In this document: positions 1 through 7,589 of the stretch, piece by piece
How positions within the stretch are numbered: the stretch's first letter is position 1
How the letters are laid out: every line of letters starts with the position of its first letter
Source: a candidate division TA06 bacterium ADurb.Bin131
GTDB taxonomy: Bacteria > Ratteibacteria > UBA8468 > B48-G9 > DTJG01
Direction: 5' to 3'
NCBI GenBank assembly: GCA_002070645.1
Contig: MWDQ01000077.1
Span: 1 to 35,197, forward strand
Length of the DNA stretch: 35,197 nucleotides
Translations under genes and position numbers: made by a program
Notes under the pieces: generated by a model
Database searches by the model: none
What the model was told of the DNA's origin: nothing
What the model saw: only the letters and a program-made list of their open reading frames with translations

Positions 1-10
1 AGACACGACT

Positions 11-772
11 CTAGTTTATTTGTTTTTCCCGAGCAAGTTTTTCAATAACCTGCTCAGCATTTTTTATCCTTTCTTTTGTCTCTGGATGATCTCTTAAGAA
101 GGTTAATGGAATTAAGGGCTGATTTTTTTCAAGCTCTTCCATTTTTTTGAAGAATGAAATCATTCCATATGGATCAAAACCCGCCTTGAATGCATATTTC
201 ATTCCAAGTGTGTCTGCTTGAATTTCCTGTGTACGACTGTAACTTAACATTGAAAGAGTAAAAACTGTATCAGCCACCTGCTGCAATGCTTTCTGTCTGC
301 CAGACCCAAAAAGAATACTGGTTGGTATTGAATAAAGAAGTTGTTTTTCAAGTTGGTGTATTCCATCTCTGTTGCAGATATGGCCAATTTCATGACCCAC
401 AACACAGGCAAGTTCATCTGCAGAGTTAATCTGCTTTAAGAGCCCTGTATAAACATAAACAAATCCTCCGGGTATTGAAAAGGCATTGACTTCTTTATTT
501 TCTATAACCTTAAATGTAAACTTAAGATTTTTTCTATCACTGTTTTCTGCAACCTTTGCACACGTCTGGTAAAAACCTTTGAATATAGTTTCTGGATTTT
601 CGACAATCTTAAAATCTTTACAAAGTTTATTATCAAGAGCGATTCCAAGATCTATCTCATCCTGTTCTGTATAAATAGTTGTTTCTTGTTTTGCAGTAAT
701 AGGATTATAGTATGTAGCGCATCCTCCAAGAAAAAGGGTAAATATTGAAAGAACTATCAGTGTTTTCTTCAT
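11..772 (-). CDS. M48-family metallopeptidase, outer-membrane-type lipoprotein
   Basis: This is a 253-residue zinc metallopeptidase of the M48 family, the BepA/LoiP/Oma1-like group that degrades misassembled envelope proteins. The N-terminus is a lipoprotein signal: a hydrophobic stretch followed by the lipobox LGGC, with Cys18 as the predicted lipidated residue, so the mature protein should face the periplasm or outer membrane. The zinc site is visible as HEIGH (His127, Glu128, His131), with the third ligand in EIQAD (Glu183) and Asp187 after it. It lacks the TPR region of BepA, so the single-domain LoiP type fits better. The start has a strong ribosome site (AGGAGGAG) 12 bases after the mnmE stop, so the two are probably co-transcribed. 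The exact substrate is unknown. Confidence 0.9.
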   Translation of the reverse strand: MKKTLIVLSIFTLFLGGCATYYNPITAKQETTIYTEQDEIDLGIALDNKLCKDFKIVENPETIFKGFYQTCAKVAENSDRKNLKFTFKVIENKEVNAFSIPGGFVYVYTGLLKQINSADELACVVGHEIGHICNRDGIHQLEKQLLYSIPTSILFGSGRQKALQQVADTVFTLSMLSYSRTQEIQADTLGMKYAFKAGFDPYGMISFFKKMEELEKNQPLIPLTFLRDHPETKERIKNAEQVIEKLAREKQIN

Positions 773-784
773 GTCTCCTCCTTA

Positions 785-2176
785 TCATTTTCCAATACAA
801 AATTTGCTGAAGATTCTATCAAGGACCTCTTCTGAAACACATCTTCCAGAAATTTCATCGAGGCATACAACTGCCTGGCGAATATTTTCTGCGATTATAT
901 CAATTGTACCATTTTTTTCTGTAATTTCGAGGGATTCCTTAAGAATTCCCAGGGCTTTTTCTAGACAGAAATGCTGCCTTATATTCAAAAAGAAATCTGT
1001 ATTCTTTATTTCTCCTGCGCCAGCATAAATTCTATCGAGAATTGCCGAGTGAAGTGCAGATAATCCCTCACCTGTCAGTGCAGAAATTTTTACAATCATT
1101 GAGTTTTTAGAAAAATCAGGAAGGTCTTCTTTTCCCACTTTACCTGGAAGATCGCACTTATTAAAAATAATAATATGGTTTTTATTTTTCACTTCATTCA
1201 ATATCTGATAATCAAGTTCATCGATATGATTTGATGCATCAATCAGGACAAGAACGATCTCAGATTTTTCTATCCATTTTTTTGTTCTTTCAATGCCCAT
1301 TTTTTCTATTTCTGATGGAGAATGTCTAAGCCCAGCTGTATCAACTATTGTTAATGGAATTCCCTGTATATTGATAACTACCTCTATGGAATCTCGAGTC
1401 GTGCCTGGAATATCAGAAACAATTGCTTTATCTTCTTCTACGAGAAGATTGAGTAATTTTGATTTCCCAACATTTGGCTTTCCTACTATGGCAATTCTAA
1501 CTCCTTCTGTAAAAATCCTTGCTGCCTGACCTGTTTTTATGGTCTGTTCCATATCAAAAATAATGGGAATCAGGTTTTTTGTGATGGTTGTATTATGCAG
1601 TTCTCCATAATCTTCTGAGAAATCAATTTGATAATCCAAAAATGTAAGAGTTTCAAGAAGTTTATCTCTGAATGTATTGATTTTTTTTGAAAGGGTTCCT
1701 TTGGTTTGATTAACAGAAATCTCGAGGGATTTTTCTGTTTTTGCACTTATTATATCAAGGATGCTTTCTGCCTGAGTAAGATCAATCCTGCCATTAAGAA
1801 AAGCCCTTCTCGTAAATTCTCCTGGTTCAGCAAGCCGCGCACCTTCTTTCATACATATCCTCAGAACTGATTTTATTGCTGCAAGACCTCCGTGACAGCC
1901 AATCTCTGCCATATCTTCCCTTGTATAACTTGCAGGGCTTTTCATTATTGTTACAAGGACCTCGTCAACAGTTTTTCCATCATCAACAATAAATCCATAT
2001 CTTACTGTATGTGTTTCCCAGGTTTTTTTTGTTTTTCTTTTGCGACCAGGTGTAAATATTTTATCAATAATCTGAATTGTGTCAGGCCCGCTCATCCTGA
2101 TAATACCTATTCCGCTTATTCCATATGGCGTCGAAAGTGCGCAGATTGTATCGTTTATCATTATTTTTCTGTTCAT
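785..2176 (-). CDS. mnmE: tRNA uridine-5-carboxymethylaminomethyl(34) synthesis GTPase MnmE
   Basis: MnmE, with MnmG, modifies the wobble uridine of certain tRNAs in the cytoplasm. The order is an N-terminal tetrahydrofolate-binding domain (ends near residue 115), a helical domain, an inserted G domain, and a C-terminal helical end. The G domain shows G1 GKPNVGKS (about residues 232-239), the GTTRD switch, DTAG and NKCD. The protein ends in FCIGK, the C-x-G-K tail carrying the family's catalytic cysteine. At 463 residues it is full length. I chose the ATG at 2176 because a GGTATAAT box lies only 6 bases upstream, which suggests a leaderless transcript. An ATG five codons later (2161) would give the usual N-terminus and cannot be excluded. 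No Shine-Dalgarno sequence precedes either. Confidence 0.96.
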   Translation of the reverse strand: MNRKIMINDTICALSTPYGISGIGIIRMSGPDTIQIIDKIFTPGRKRKTKKTWETHTVRYGFIVDDGKTVDEVLVTIMKSPASYTREDMAEIGCHGGLAAIKSVLRICMKEGARLAEPGEFTRRAFLNGRIDLTQAESILDIISAKTEKSLEISVNQTKGTLSKKINTFRDKLLETLTFLDYQIDFSEDYGELHNTTITKNLIPIIFDMEQTIKTGQAARIFTEGVRIAIVGKPNVGKSKLLNLLVEEDKAIVSDIPGTTRDSIEVVINIQGIPLTIVDTAGLRHSPSEIEKMGIERTKKWIEKSEIVLVLIDASNHIDELDYQILNEVKNKNHIIIFNKCDLPGKVGKEDLPDFSKNSMIVKISALTGEGLSALHSAILDRIYAGAGEIKNTDFFLNIRQHFCLEKALGILKESLEITEKNGTIDIIAENIRQAVVCLDEISGRCVSEEVLDRIFSKFCIGK

Positions 2177-2182
2177 GATATA

Positions 2183-2188
2183 ATTATA
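2183..2188 (-). promoter_or_regulatory. -10 box of mnmE, predicted leaderless start
   Basis: Read on the minus strand this is TATAAT, preceded by GG as in several other promoters of the window. Six bases separate it from the mnmE ATG at 2176, so transcription starting about 7 bases downstream would begin at or next to the start codon. I see no clear -35 hexamer. Confidence 0.55.
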
Positions 2189-2304
2189 CCGCAACTTTTG
2201 TTAGTACTGTGCATCTAAATTTTAAAAAGAAGCATGGAATATTGGTTTTGGGTCAACAGAGTAAAAAACAAAAATACCTATTATAGAATTACGGAGGTTG
2301 TATT

Positions 2305-3159
2305 ATGGGCGCAAGAATAAGGAGTATTGTTTTATTAGGACTTTTAAGTGTTCTCCTTATCTATATCGGAAGCCTTTTTGGCACAGATGGGATTATTGTT
2401 GCATTTATCTTTGCACTTGCAATGAACCTTATTTCATACTTTGCAGGAGATAAAATAGCACTTGCGATGAATTCTGCTGTCAAGGTTCCCGAAAACCAGA
2501 TGTCAGAACTTCACAGTTTGGTATCTGAGGTTGCAATGTCCGCAGGAGTTCCAAAGCCAGAAGTTTATATTGTACCTTCGAAAAGTCCAAATGCTTTTGC
2601 AACAGGAAGAGATCCAAATCATGCGTCAATTGCGTTTACAGAAGGGATTCTCGATATTCTCGATAGAGAAGAACTTAAAGGAGTAATAGCGCATGAAATG
2701 TCTCATATAAAAAACAGGGATATTCTTGTAGCCACGATCGCTGCAACGCTTGCAAGCGCAATAACCATGATTGGAAGAATGTTGCAGTTTGCAGCAATGT
2801 TTGGTGGTGGAGGAAGGGATTCTGATAGAGGTGGAAATATTCTTTCTGTTATTGCAATGCTTCTTTTTGCAATACTTTTACCAATAGCAGCAATGCTTAT
2901 TCAACTTGCAATTTCTCGAAACAGAGAATATCTTGCTGACGAGACAGGAGCGCGGATTACTCAAAATCCGTATGGTCTTGCAAACGCGTTGAGAAAACTT
3001 GTAAAAGGGACCTCTGTCATTCCAATGAATAATGCAAATCCGTCAACAAGCCATCTTTTTATTGTTAATCCTTTTTCTGCAAAGTCATTTTTTGCACTTT
3101 TCTCAACACATCCACCCATAGAAGAAAGAATAAAACGACTTGAAAGCATGAGTTTTTAA
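2305..3159 (+). CDS. htpX: Membrane zinc metalloprotease HtpX
   Basis: HtpX is an integral inner-membrane M48 protease that helps FtsH clear damaged membrane proteins. Two hydrophobic segments occupy residues 7-48 and two more lie at about 143-160 and 178-204. The cytosolic catalytic part carries HEMSH (His130, Glu131, His134) followed by KNRD, and the third zinc ligand is in NREYLADE (Glu208). The 284-residue length is normal. A strong ribosome site (CGGAGGT) precedes the ATG by 7 bases. Its stop codon is directly adjacent to the stop of the convergent URO-D-like gene, with no bases between. It is the second M48 peptidase within 2.5 kb, the other being the lipoprotein at 11-772. Confidence 0.95.
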   Translation: MGARIRSIVLLGLLSVLLIYIGSLFGTDGIIVAFIFALAMNLISYFAGDKIALAMNSAVKVPENQMSELHSLVSEVAMSAGVPKPEVYIVPSKSPNAFATGRDPNHASIAFTEGILDILDREELKGVIAHEMSHIKNRDILVATIAATLASAITMIGRMLQFAAMFGGGGRDSDRGGNILSVIAMLLFAILLPIAAMLIQLAISRNREYLADETGARITQNPYGLANALRKLVKGTSVIPMNNANPSTSHLFIVNPFSAKSFFALFSTHPPIEERIKRLESMSF

Positions 3160-4269
3160 TTATTTTTTATTTTGTTCAACCCATTGTGAAATTACACAGA
3201 ATCTTTCTGGTTCGACTTTTATCCCATCTGCAAACACCCCGAGTATAAAGTTTGATTCTTTCAATCTTTTGGTGATAAGAAGTTCAAGGATACGCGGTAT
3301 ATCATCAATTTTATTGAGAAGAAAAACCGAAGGGTCGAGTGCACTGATAATGATTGTATCCTGTCCAAGAATATCCAGCGCAATCTCCCAAGGGGTATCG
3401 CCTGTTGGCGGAGGTGTGAGCGCGTGAATGCCATCGCATCCTGTTTCTTTGATTAAATGAAGAATTTTTCTTATATGTCCGCACATATGAAGGATAGCAG
3501 TCTTCCCTGAACTTTTGATTATTTCTACAAATTCCTGCTGATGTGGCATATTAAATGTTTTGTAAACCTGTGGACTGATATAATGAGTACTTGTATTTTC
3601 AACCAGTATCACACAATTGCATGGTCCTTCAGATAATATCTTGAATGCCTCTAATTCCTTTTTGTGGATTGTGTTAATCAAATTTTCCATCTCAGAAGGA
3701 TAATCATAAAGAAGATAATAAAAATTTACTGTTCCCATATCCATTTCAAGTAATCTTGGAATAGTTGATGGACCCCAGAATCTTGTTATAACACCATCTT
3801 CGCCAACAAGATTTTCAAGTTTTTTGAGTGTTTCGCTGTCATCATATCCTACAAAATTTGCTTCTTCCCACAGGGATGTATATATCTTTATGGCTTTTCT
3901 GGAATCAATCATATATTTTAATGGATGTCCATTTTTCCCATAGATAGCGGTTAAATCCCCATCCTTTGTTTTTATCTTTCTTATTACCTTCTCATTTTCT
4001 TCAAAGGTTTCCACAGTTACTTCCTTTGACCAGTGTAATTCAGGAGATCTAAAAACATATGGTGTGTTCCATCCATTCAAAAGAAGTATGTCGCATTTGA
4101 TATACCTGTAGAAATCAATCCCATAGTTTCCTTTCAATCGATCTGGCAACAAATCAAGGGTATTGTTATCTATAAGGACTGTCCATGAAAGACAGTCATG
4201 CGGTTTTTTATTGAGTATTGATGTAATTCTTTGTTTTGGGCTCATTTTTTCCATTTTCTTAAATAGCAT
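3160..4269 (-). CDS. Uroporphyrinogen decarboxylase (URO-D) family protein, likely methyltransferase-like
   Basis: This 369-residue protein has the TIM-barrel URO-D fold signature. It begins with a family-type N-terminus (SPKQRITSILNKKPHD), and contains a central ILVENTSTHYISP segment and a HMCGH motif where the methyltransferase-like MtaA/CmuA branch has zinc-binding residues. No other haem genes are nearby, so a role in haem synthesis is unlikely. Corrinoid-linked methyl transfer or an uncharacterised role is more plausible, which is inference. The first ATG (4269) is used here. ATGs at 4254 and 4245 are equally possible, and the last best matches the usual family start. It abuts htpX tail to tail. 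A second URO-D-like protein lies at 19741-21024. Confidence 0.75.
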   Translation of the reverse strand: MLFKKMEKMSPKQRITSILNKKPHDCLSWTVLIDNNTLDLLPDRLKGNYGIDFYRYIKCDILLLNGWNTPYVFRSPELHWSKEVTVETFEENEKVIRKIKTKDGDLTAIYGKNGHPLKYMIDSRKAIKIYTSLWEEANFVGYDDSETLKKLENLVGEDGVITRFWGPSTIPRLLEMDMGTVNFYYLLYDYPSEMENLINTIHKKELEAFKILSEGPCNCVILVENTSTHYISPQVYKTFNMPHQQEFVEIIKSSGKTAILHMCGHIRKILHLIKETGCDGIHALTPPPTGDTPWEIALDILGQDTIIISALDPSVFLLNKIDDIPRILELLITKRLKESNFILGVFADGIKVEPERFCVISQWVEQNKK

Positions 4270-4284
4270 ACCATAAATGCTTTT

Positions 4285-4313
4285 TTGACACTACCCTGGA
4301 CCAAAGGTATAAT
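4285..4313 (+). promoter_or_regulatory. Consensus sigma70 promoter of tRNA-Asp
   Basis: TTGACA (4285-4290) and TATAAT (4308-4313) are both perfect consensus hexamers with an ideal 17-base spacer. GG precedes the -10 box. The tRNA begins 13 bases after the -10, as expected for a short 5' extension trimmed by RNase P. Confidence 0.9.
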
Positions 4314-4326
4314 TATTAACAAAAAA

Positions 4327-4400
4327 GGGGCCGTAGTTCAGCGGATTAGAATGCCGGACTGTCGATCCGGAGGTCGCGGGTTCGAACCCCGTCGGCCCCG
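4327..4400 (+). tRNA. tRNA-Asp (anticodon GTC)
   Basis: A 74-base cloverleaf. The acceptor stem pairs GGGGCCG with CGGCCCC, followed by discriminator G. The anticodon arm pairs CCGGA with TCCGG around loop CTGTCGA, giving anticodon GTC. The T arm contains GGTTCGAACCCC. The CCA end is not encoded. It sits alone between the convergent gene pair and thrS, under its own consensus promoter. Confidence 0.96.
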
Positions 4401-4413
4401 CTTATTTTTTTTG

Positions 4414-4419
4414 TATAAT
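4414..4419 (+). promoter_or_regulatory. Possible -10 box upstream of thrS
   Basis: TATAAT preceded by TTTTG lies just after the tRNA and its T-rich tail. There is no convincing -35 hexamer because the 17-base position falls in the tRNA 3' end. If used, it gives an untranslated leader of roughly 90 bases before thrS. Read-through from the tRNA promoter is the alternative. Confidence 0.4.
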
Positions 4420-4494
4420 AAAGGATAAAATTTATTGTTTTTCTGTGAGAAATTGCATTTCTACAAAAATGATTGATTGTAATTTAGCGGGATA

Positions 4495-4511
4495 AATATC
4501 TATAAGATATT
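4495..4511 (+). promoter_or_regulatory. Hairpin immediately before the thrS start
   Basis: AATATC and GATATT form a perfect 6-bp inverted repeat around loop TATAA, ending one base before a possible GTG start (4512) and 6 bases before the ATG (4518). A second small inverted repeat, AGAAAT-TGC-ATTTCT, is at 4448-4462. No Shine-Dalgarno sequence is visible between them. A translational control role is a guess, and such A/T hairpins are weak. Confidence 0.3.
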
Positions 4512-4517
4512 GTGAAA

Positions 4518-6263
4518 ATGAAAAAAAACTTTGAAAATAATCTTGATGCATTAAGGCATACTGCTTCACATATTCTCGCTCAATCTGTGAAAAGATTATA
4601 CCCTGACACGAAACTTGGTATTGGCCCTGCAATTGAGGATGGTTTTTATTATGATTTTTTCAGGAAAGAACCATTTACCCCGGATGACATCAAAAAAATA
4701 ACAGATGAAATGAAAAAAATCATAAAGGAAGATCTAAAGATTGAAAGAATTGAATGTGAAAAGAATAAGGCAGCAGAAATTATTAAAGACGAGCCACTTA
4801 AACTCGAAATTTTATCAGAAATACCTGATGAAAAGGTTTCTTTTTATAAACAAGGGGAATTTATTGATTTATGTGCTGGCCCGCATGTTTCATCAACAGG
4901 CCAGGTTAAACACTTTAAACTTATGAATATATCCTCTGCTTACTGGAAGGGAAACGAAAATAGAGAAACACTTCAAAGAATTTATGGAGTTTGTTTTACG
5001 ACTGCTGAAGAACTTAAAGAATATCTTAAAAATCTTGAGGAAGCAAAAAAAAGAGATCACAGGATTCTTGGCCCTGCTATTGGTCTTTTTTCGCTTCACC
5101 CTGAATATGGTCCTGGTCTTGTCTACTGGCATCCAAAAGGCGGAATAACAAGAAAGGTTATCGAGGACTTCTGGAAAGATACCCATCTTGAAAGAGGGTA
5201 TCAGATTGTTTATACTCCTCATATTGCAGATATTTCACTCTGGGAAAAATCAGGCCATCTATCCTTTTATAAAGAAAACATGTATCCTCCAATGAATATT
5301 GAAGATGGTATCTCTTATCAATTAAAACCAATGAACTGTCCATTTCATATTCTTATCTATCAGTCAACTCTGCATAGTTATAGAGAATTTCCAATAAGAT
5401 GGGCTGAACTTGGAACTGTTTATAGATACGAAAAAGACGGTGTACTTCATGGGGTATTAAGAGTTAGGGGTTTTACACAGGATGATGCCCATATTTTTTG
5501 TAGGCCGGATCAAATAGAAACCGAGGTGGTTGATGTTCTTGACCTTGTTATGTATTTTTTATCAAGTTTTGGTTTTTCTGAGTATGAGATATTTTTATCA
5601 ACAAGACCCGATAAATTCGTTGGTACAGTAGAAAACTGGGAAAAAGCGACAAAAGCGCTTGAAAATGCTTTGATTAAAAAGAATCTTCAGTATCAGATTG
5701 ATCCTGGAGAAGGCGTTTTTTATGGACCAAAAATTGATATCAAAATAAAGGATTGCCTTAAAAGAACATGGCAATGCTCAACAATACAGGTTGATTTTAA
5801 TATTCCAGAGAGATTTGGAATAAAGTATGTAAACCAGGATAATAAATTTGAAAGACCGATTTTGATACACAGGGCAATTATGGGTTCTCTTGAAAGATTT
5901 TTCGGGATTCTAATTGAACATTACAGTGGGAATTTCCCAGTATGGCTTTCTCCAGTTCAGGTGAAAATTTTGACGATTGCAGATAGATTTATTCCATACG
6001 CAGAAGAAGTTCTCATATGTTGTAAAAAAAATAAAATCAGAGCAGAAATAGATGCTTCTCAAGAGTCATTAAACAAAAAAATTCGTTTTGCTGAAAATGA
6101 AAAAATTCCTATTATTGCGGTTATTGGTGAAAAAGAACAATTATCGAATACAGTTGCAGTAAGGTTGCATAAAAAAGGAATGGTAGGGGTGTTTTTAGTT
6201 GAAGAACTTATTGAAAAAATTAAATCCATTGATAATGCAAGGAAGATAGAAATAGACATTTAA
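4518..6263 (+). CDS. thrS: Threonyl-tRNA synthetase lacking the TGS domain
   Basis: ThrRS charges tRNA-Thr in the cytoplasm. The protein (581 residues) starts directly in the editing domain: HTASH (His14, His18) and CAGPH (Cys119, His123) are the editing-site residues. The class II catalytic core follows, with zinc ligands Cys274 (PMNCPF) and His325 (QDDAH), plus the later IHRAIMGSLERF motif. The anticodon-binding domain forms the end. The usual N-terminal TGS domain of about 60 residues, present in the 642-residue E. coli enzyme, is absent and there is no upstream open frame that could supply it. The start could also be GTG 4512. It leads the translation cluster with infC, rpmI and rplT. Confidence 0.96.
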   Translation: MKKNFENNLDALRHTASHILAQSVKRLYPDTKLGIGPAIEDGFYYDFFRKEPFTPDDIKKITDEMKKIIKEDLKIERIECEKNKAAEIIKDEPLKLEILSEIPDEKVSFYKQGEFIDLCAGPHVSSTGQVKHFKLMNISSAYWKGNENRETLQRIYGVCFTTAEELKEYLKNLEEAKKRDHRILGPAIGLFSLHPEYGPGLVYWHPKGGITRKVIEDFWKDTHLERGYQIVYTPHIADISLWEKSGHLSFYKENMYPPMNIEDGISYQLKPMNCPFHILIYQSTLHSYREFPIRWAELGTVYRYEKDGVLHGVLRVRGFTQDDAHIFCRPDQIETEVVDVLDLVMYFLSSFGFSEYEIFLSTRPDKFVGTVENWEKATKALENALIKKNLQYQIDPGEGVFYGPKIDIKIKDCLKRTWQCSTIQVDFNIPERFGIKYVNQDNKFERPILIHRAIMGSLERFFGILIEHYSGNFPVWLSPVQVKILTIADRFIPYAEEVLICCKKNKIRAEIDASQESLNKKIRFAENEKIPIIAVIGEKEQLSNTVAVRLHKKGMVGVFLVEELIEKIKSIDNARKIEIDI

Positions 6264-6292
6264 TTTGCAGAAATCGTACTTTCAGGTATAAT
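6264..6292 (+). promoter_or_regulatory. Promoter of infC-rpmI-rplT
   Basis: TTTGCA (6264-6269), a 17-base spacer and TATAAT (6287-6292, preceded by GG) lie directly after the thrS stop. The predicted transcript would start near 6299, about 20 bases before the infC start, leaving room for the AAGGAG ribosome site. This would let the ribosomal genes be expressed apart from thrS. Confidence 0.65.
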
Positions 6293-6318
6293 AATTAGAA
6301 AAGCAAAAAGGAGAAAAT

Positions 6319-6828
6319 ATCGACCCCCGCAGGTATAATATTAATTATAGGATTCGGGCGCCTCAGGTAAGATTAATAAGTGAAACCGGCCAGCAGATGG
6401 GGGTAGTGCCAAGAGATGAAGCCATAGCAATGGCTAAGGAACGCCTGATGGATCTTGTAGAGATAGTTCCGAACGCAAATCCTCCTGTTTGTCGGATACT
6501 TGATTTCAAAAAATTTCTTTACGAACAAAAAAAGAAAGAAAAGGAAGCAAAGAAAAAACAGAAATCAATTCAGATAAAGGAAATCCGTCTCAGACCTGAA
6601 ATAAGCGAACACGATTATAATTTTAAGAAGCAACATATAGAGGAATTTTTAAGGGAAGGATACAGGGTGAAGGTTTCTGTTTCCTTCAGGGGAAGAGAAA
6701 TTCTTCACAAAGAGCGGGGTTATAATGTTCTACAAAAACTTATAGCAGACCTCGGTCCACTTGCGAAGATTGAAAAAAGTCCGCACGAGGAAGGAAGATT
6801 TCTTAATGTGATTCTTATTCCATATTAA
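6319..6828 (+). CDS. infC: Translation initiation factor IF-3, starting at an ATC codon
   Basis: IF-3 binds the 30S subunit and rejects wrong start codons. The first ATG in frame (6397) would cut off the conserved N-terminal beginning of the family. The frame upstream is open and encodes NINYRIRAPQVRLISETGQQ, matching the classic IF-3 N-terminus. The codon ATC at 6319 lies 5 bases after a clear AGGAG site, so I place the start there, giving 169 residues. IF-3 genes are known for AUU, AUC or AUA starts, which IF-3 itself discriminates against, giving autoregulation. The linker is the lysine-rich EQKKKEKEAKKKQK, and the C-domain holds VKVSVSFRGRE. It is followed by rpmI and rplT, the standard order. 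Confidence 0.95.
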   Translation: MDPRRYNINYRIRAPQVRLISETGQQMGVVPRDEAIAMAKERLMDLVEIVPNANPPVCRILDFKKFLYEQKKKEKEAKKKQKSIQIKEIRLRPEISEHDYNFKKQHIEEFLREGYRVKVSVSFRGREILHKERGYNVLQKLIADLGPLAKIEKSPHEEGRFLNVILIPY

Positions 6829-6912
6829 GGAAATTGTGAGTTGTATTTCTTAAAAAGCACAAAAGTAGGTTAAGAGGTGTGGTAAAGTAAATATTCATAA
6901 AAGGGAGTTTCG

Positions 6913-7110
6913 ATGCCAAAATTAAAAACAAGAAAATCCGTTGCTAAAAGGTTTAAGATAACTGCAACAGGTAAGGTGAAACATTACAGAAGTGGTAAGA
7001 GCCATATACTCACAAAGAAAAACTCAAAAAGAAAAAGACGACTTGCAAAATCTAAGATACTTGAAGGTGCACAGGCAAAGATGATAAAAAAGATGCTTCC
7101 TTATTCATAA
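6913..7110 (+). CDS. rpmI: 50S ribosomal protein L35
   Basis: A 65-residue, very basic protein beginning PKLKTRKSVAKRFKITATGK, the family's recognisable N-terminus, with the SHILTKK segment after it. The length is normal. A GGGAG ribosome site precedes the ATG. It lies between infC and rplT as in most bacteria. The 84 bases between infC and rpmI hold no gene. In some bacteria the leader of this operon binds L20 for feedback control, but I could not identify such a structure here. Confidence 0.97.
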   Translation: MPKLKTRKSVAKRFKITATGKVKHYRSGKSHILTKKNSKRKRRLAKSKILEGAQAKMIKKMLPYS

Positions 7111-7126
7111 TTCAGGAGATTAAAAA

Positions 7127-7498
7127 ATGCCGAGAGCAACAAACAAACCAGCAGGAAGACGCAGAAAAAAAAAGATACTTAAACTTGCTAAGGGATATAG
7201 GCAGGGTAGATCCAAACAATTCAAACGGGCTAAAGAATTTGCAGAAAGAGGGCAGGATTATGCCTACAGGGATAGAAGGCAGAAGAAACGAGATTTCAGA
7301 AGTTTGTGGATAGTTAGAATATCTGCTGCATGTGAGGAAGGGGGGATTTCATACAGCAGGTTTATCCATGGTTTAAATTCTATTGGAGTTAAGGTTAATA
7401 GAAAGATGCTTGCGGATATGGCATACAAAAAACCTGAAGAATTTAATCAAATTCTCGAAAAAGTAAAGGAGGCGGAGATATCGTCTGATAAGATTTAG
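7127..7498 (+). CDS. rplT: 50S ribosomal protein L20
   Basis: A 123-residue basic protein with the L20 signature: PRATNKPAGRRRKKKILKLA at the N-terminus, then the RDRRQKKRDFRSLWI segment that contacts 23S rRNA early in 50S assembly. An AGGAG ribosome site precedes the ATG, 16 bases after the rpmI stop. Its 3' end carries purine-rich GGAGG and GGAG sequences (7468-7477) that may serve as the ribosome site of the following diguanylate cyclase gene, whose open frame overlaps the last codons. Confidence 0.97.
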   Translation: MPRATNKPAGRRRKKKILKLAKGYRQGRSKQFKRAKEFAERGQDYAYRDRRQKKRDFRSLWIVRISAACEEGGISYSRFIHGLNSIGVKVNRKMLADMAYKKPEEFNQILEKVKEAEISSDKI

Positions 7499-7589
7499 GA
7501 ATATTCTTTTTTTCCTGATTGCATGCTGGCTTTTATGGATTAATATATCTTTTCTTCATGGTGTCCAGTATGAGGGCGTTTATTATTTT

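Noticed and set aside
771..1028. Open frame on plus over mnmE
   Set aside because: Lies antisense to mnmE with low-complexity, non-family content and no ribosome site.
4420..4517. T-box type control of thrS
   Set aside because: No T-box conserved sequence (AGGGUGGNACCGCG) and no specifier loop in the short leader.
6829..6912. L20-binding leader between infC and rpmI
   Set aside because: I could not find a pairing that resembles the 23S/L20 site, and the spacer is short and AT-rich.
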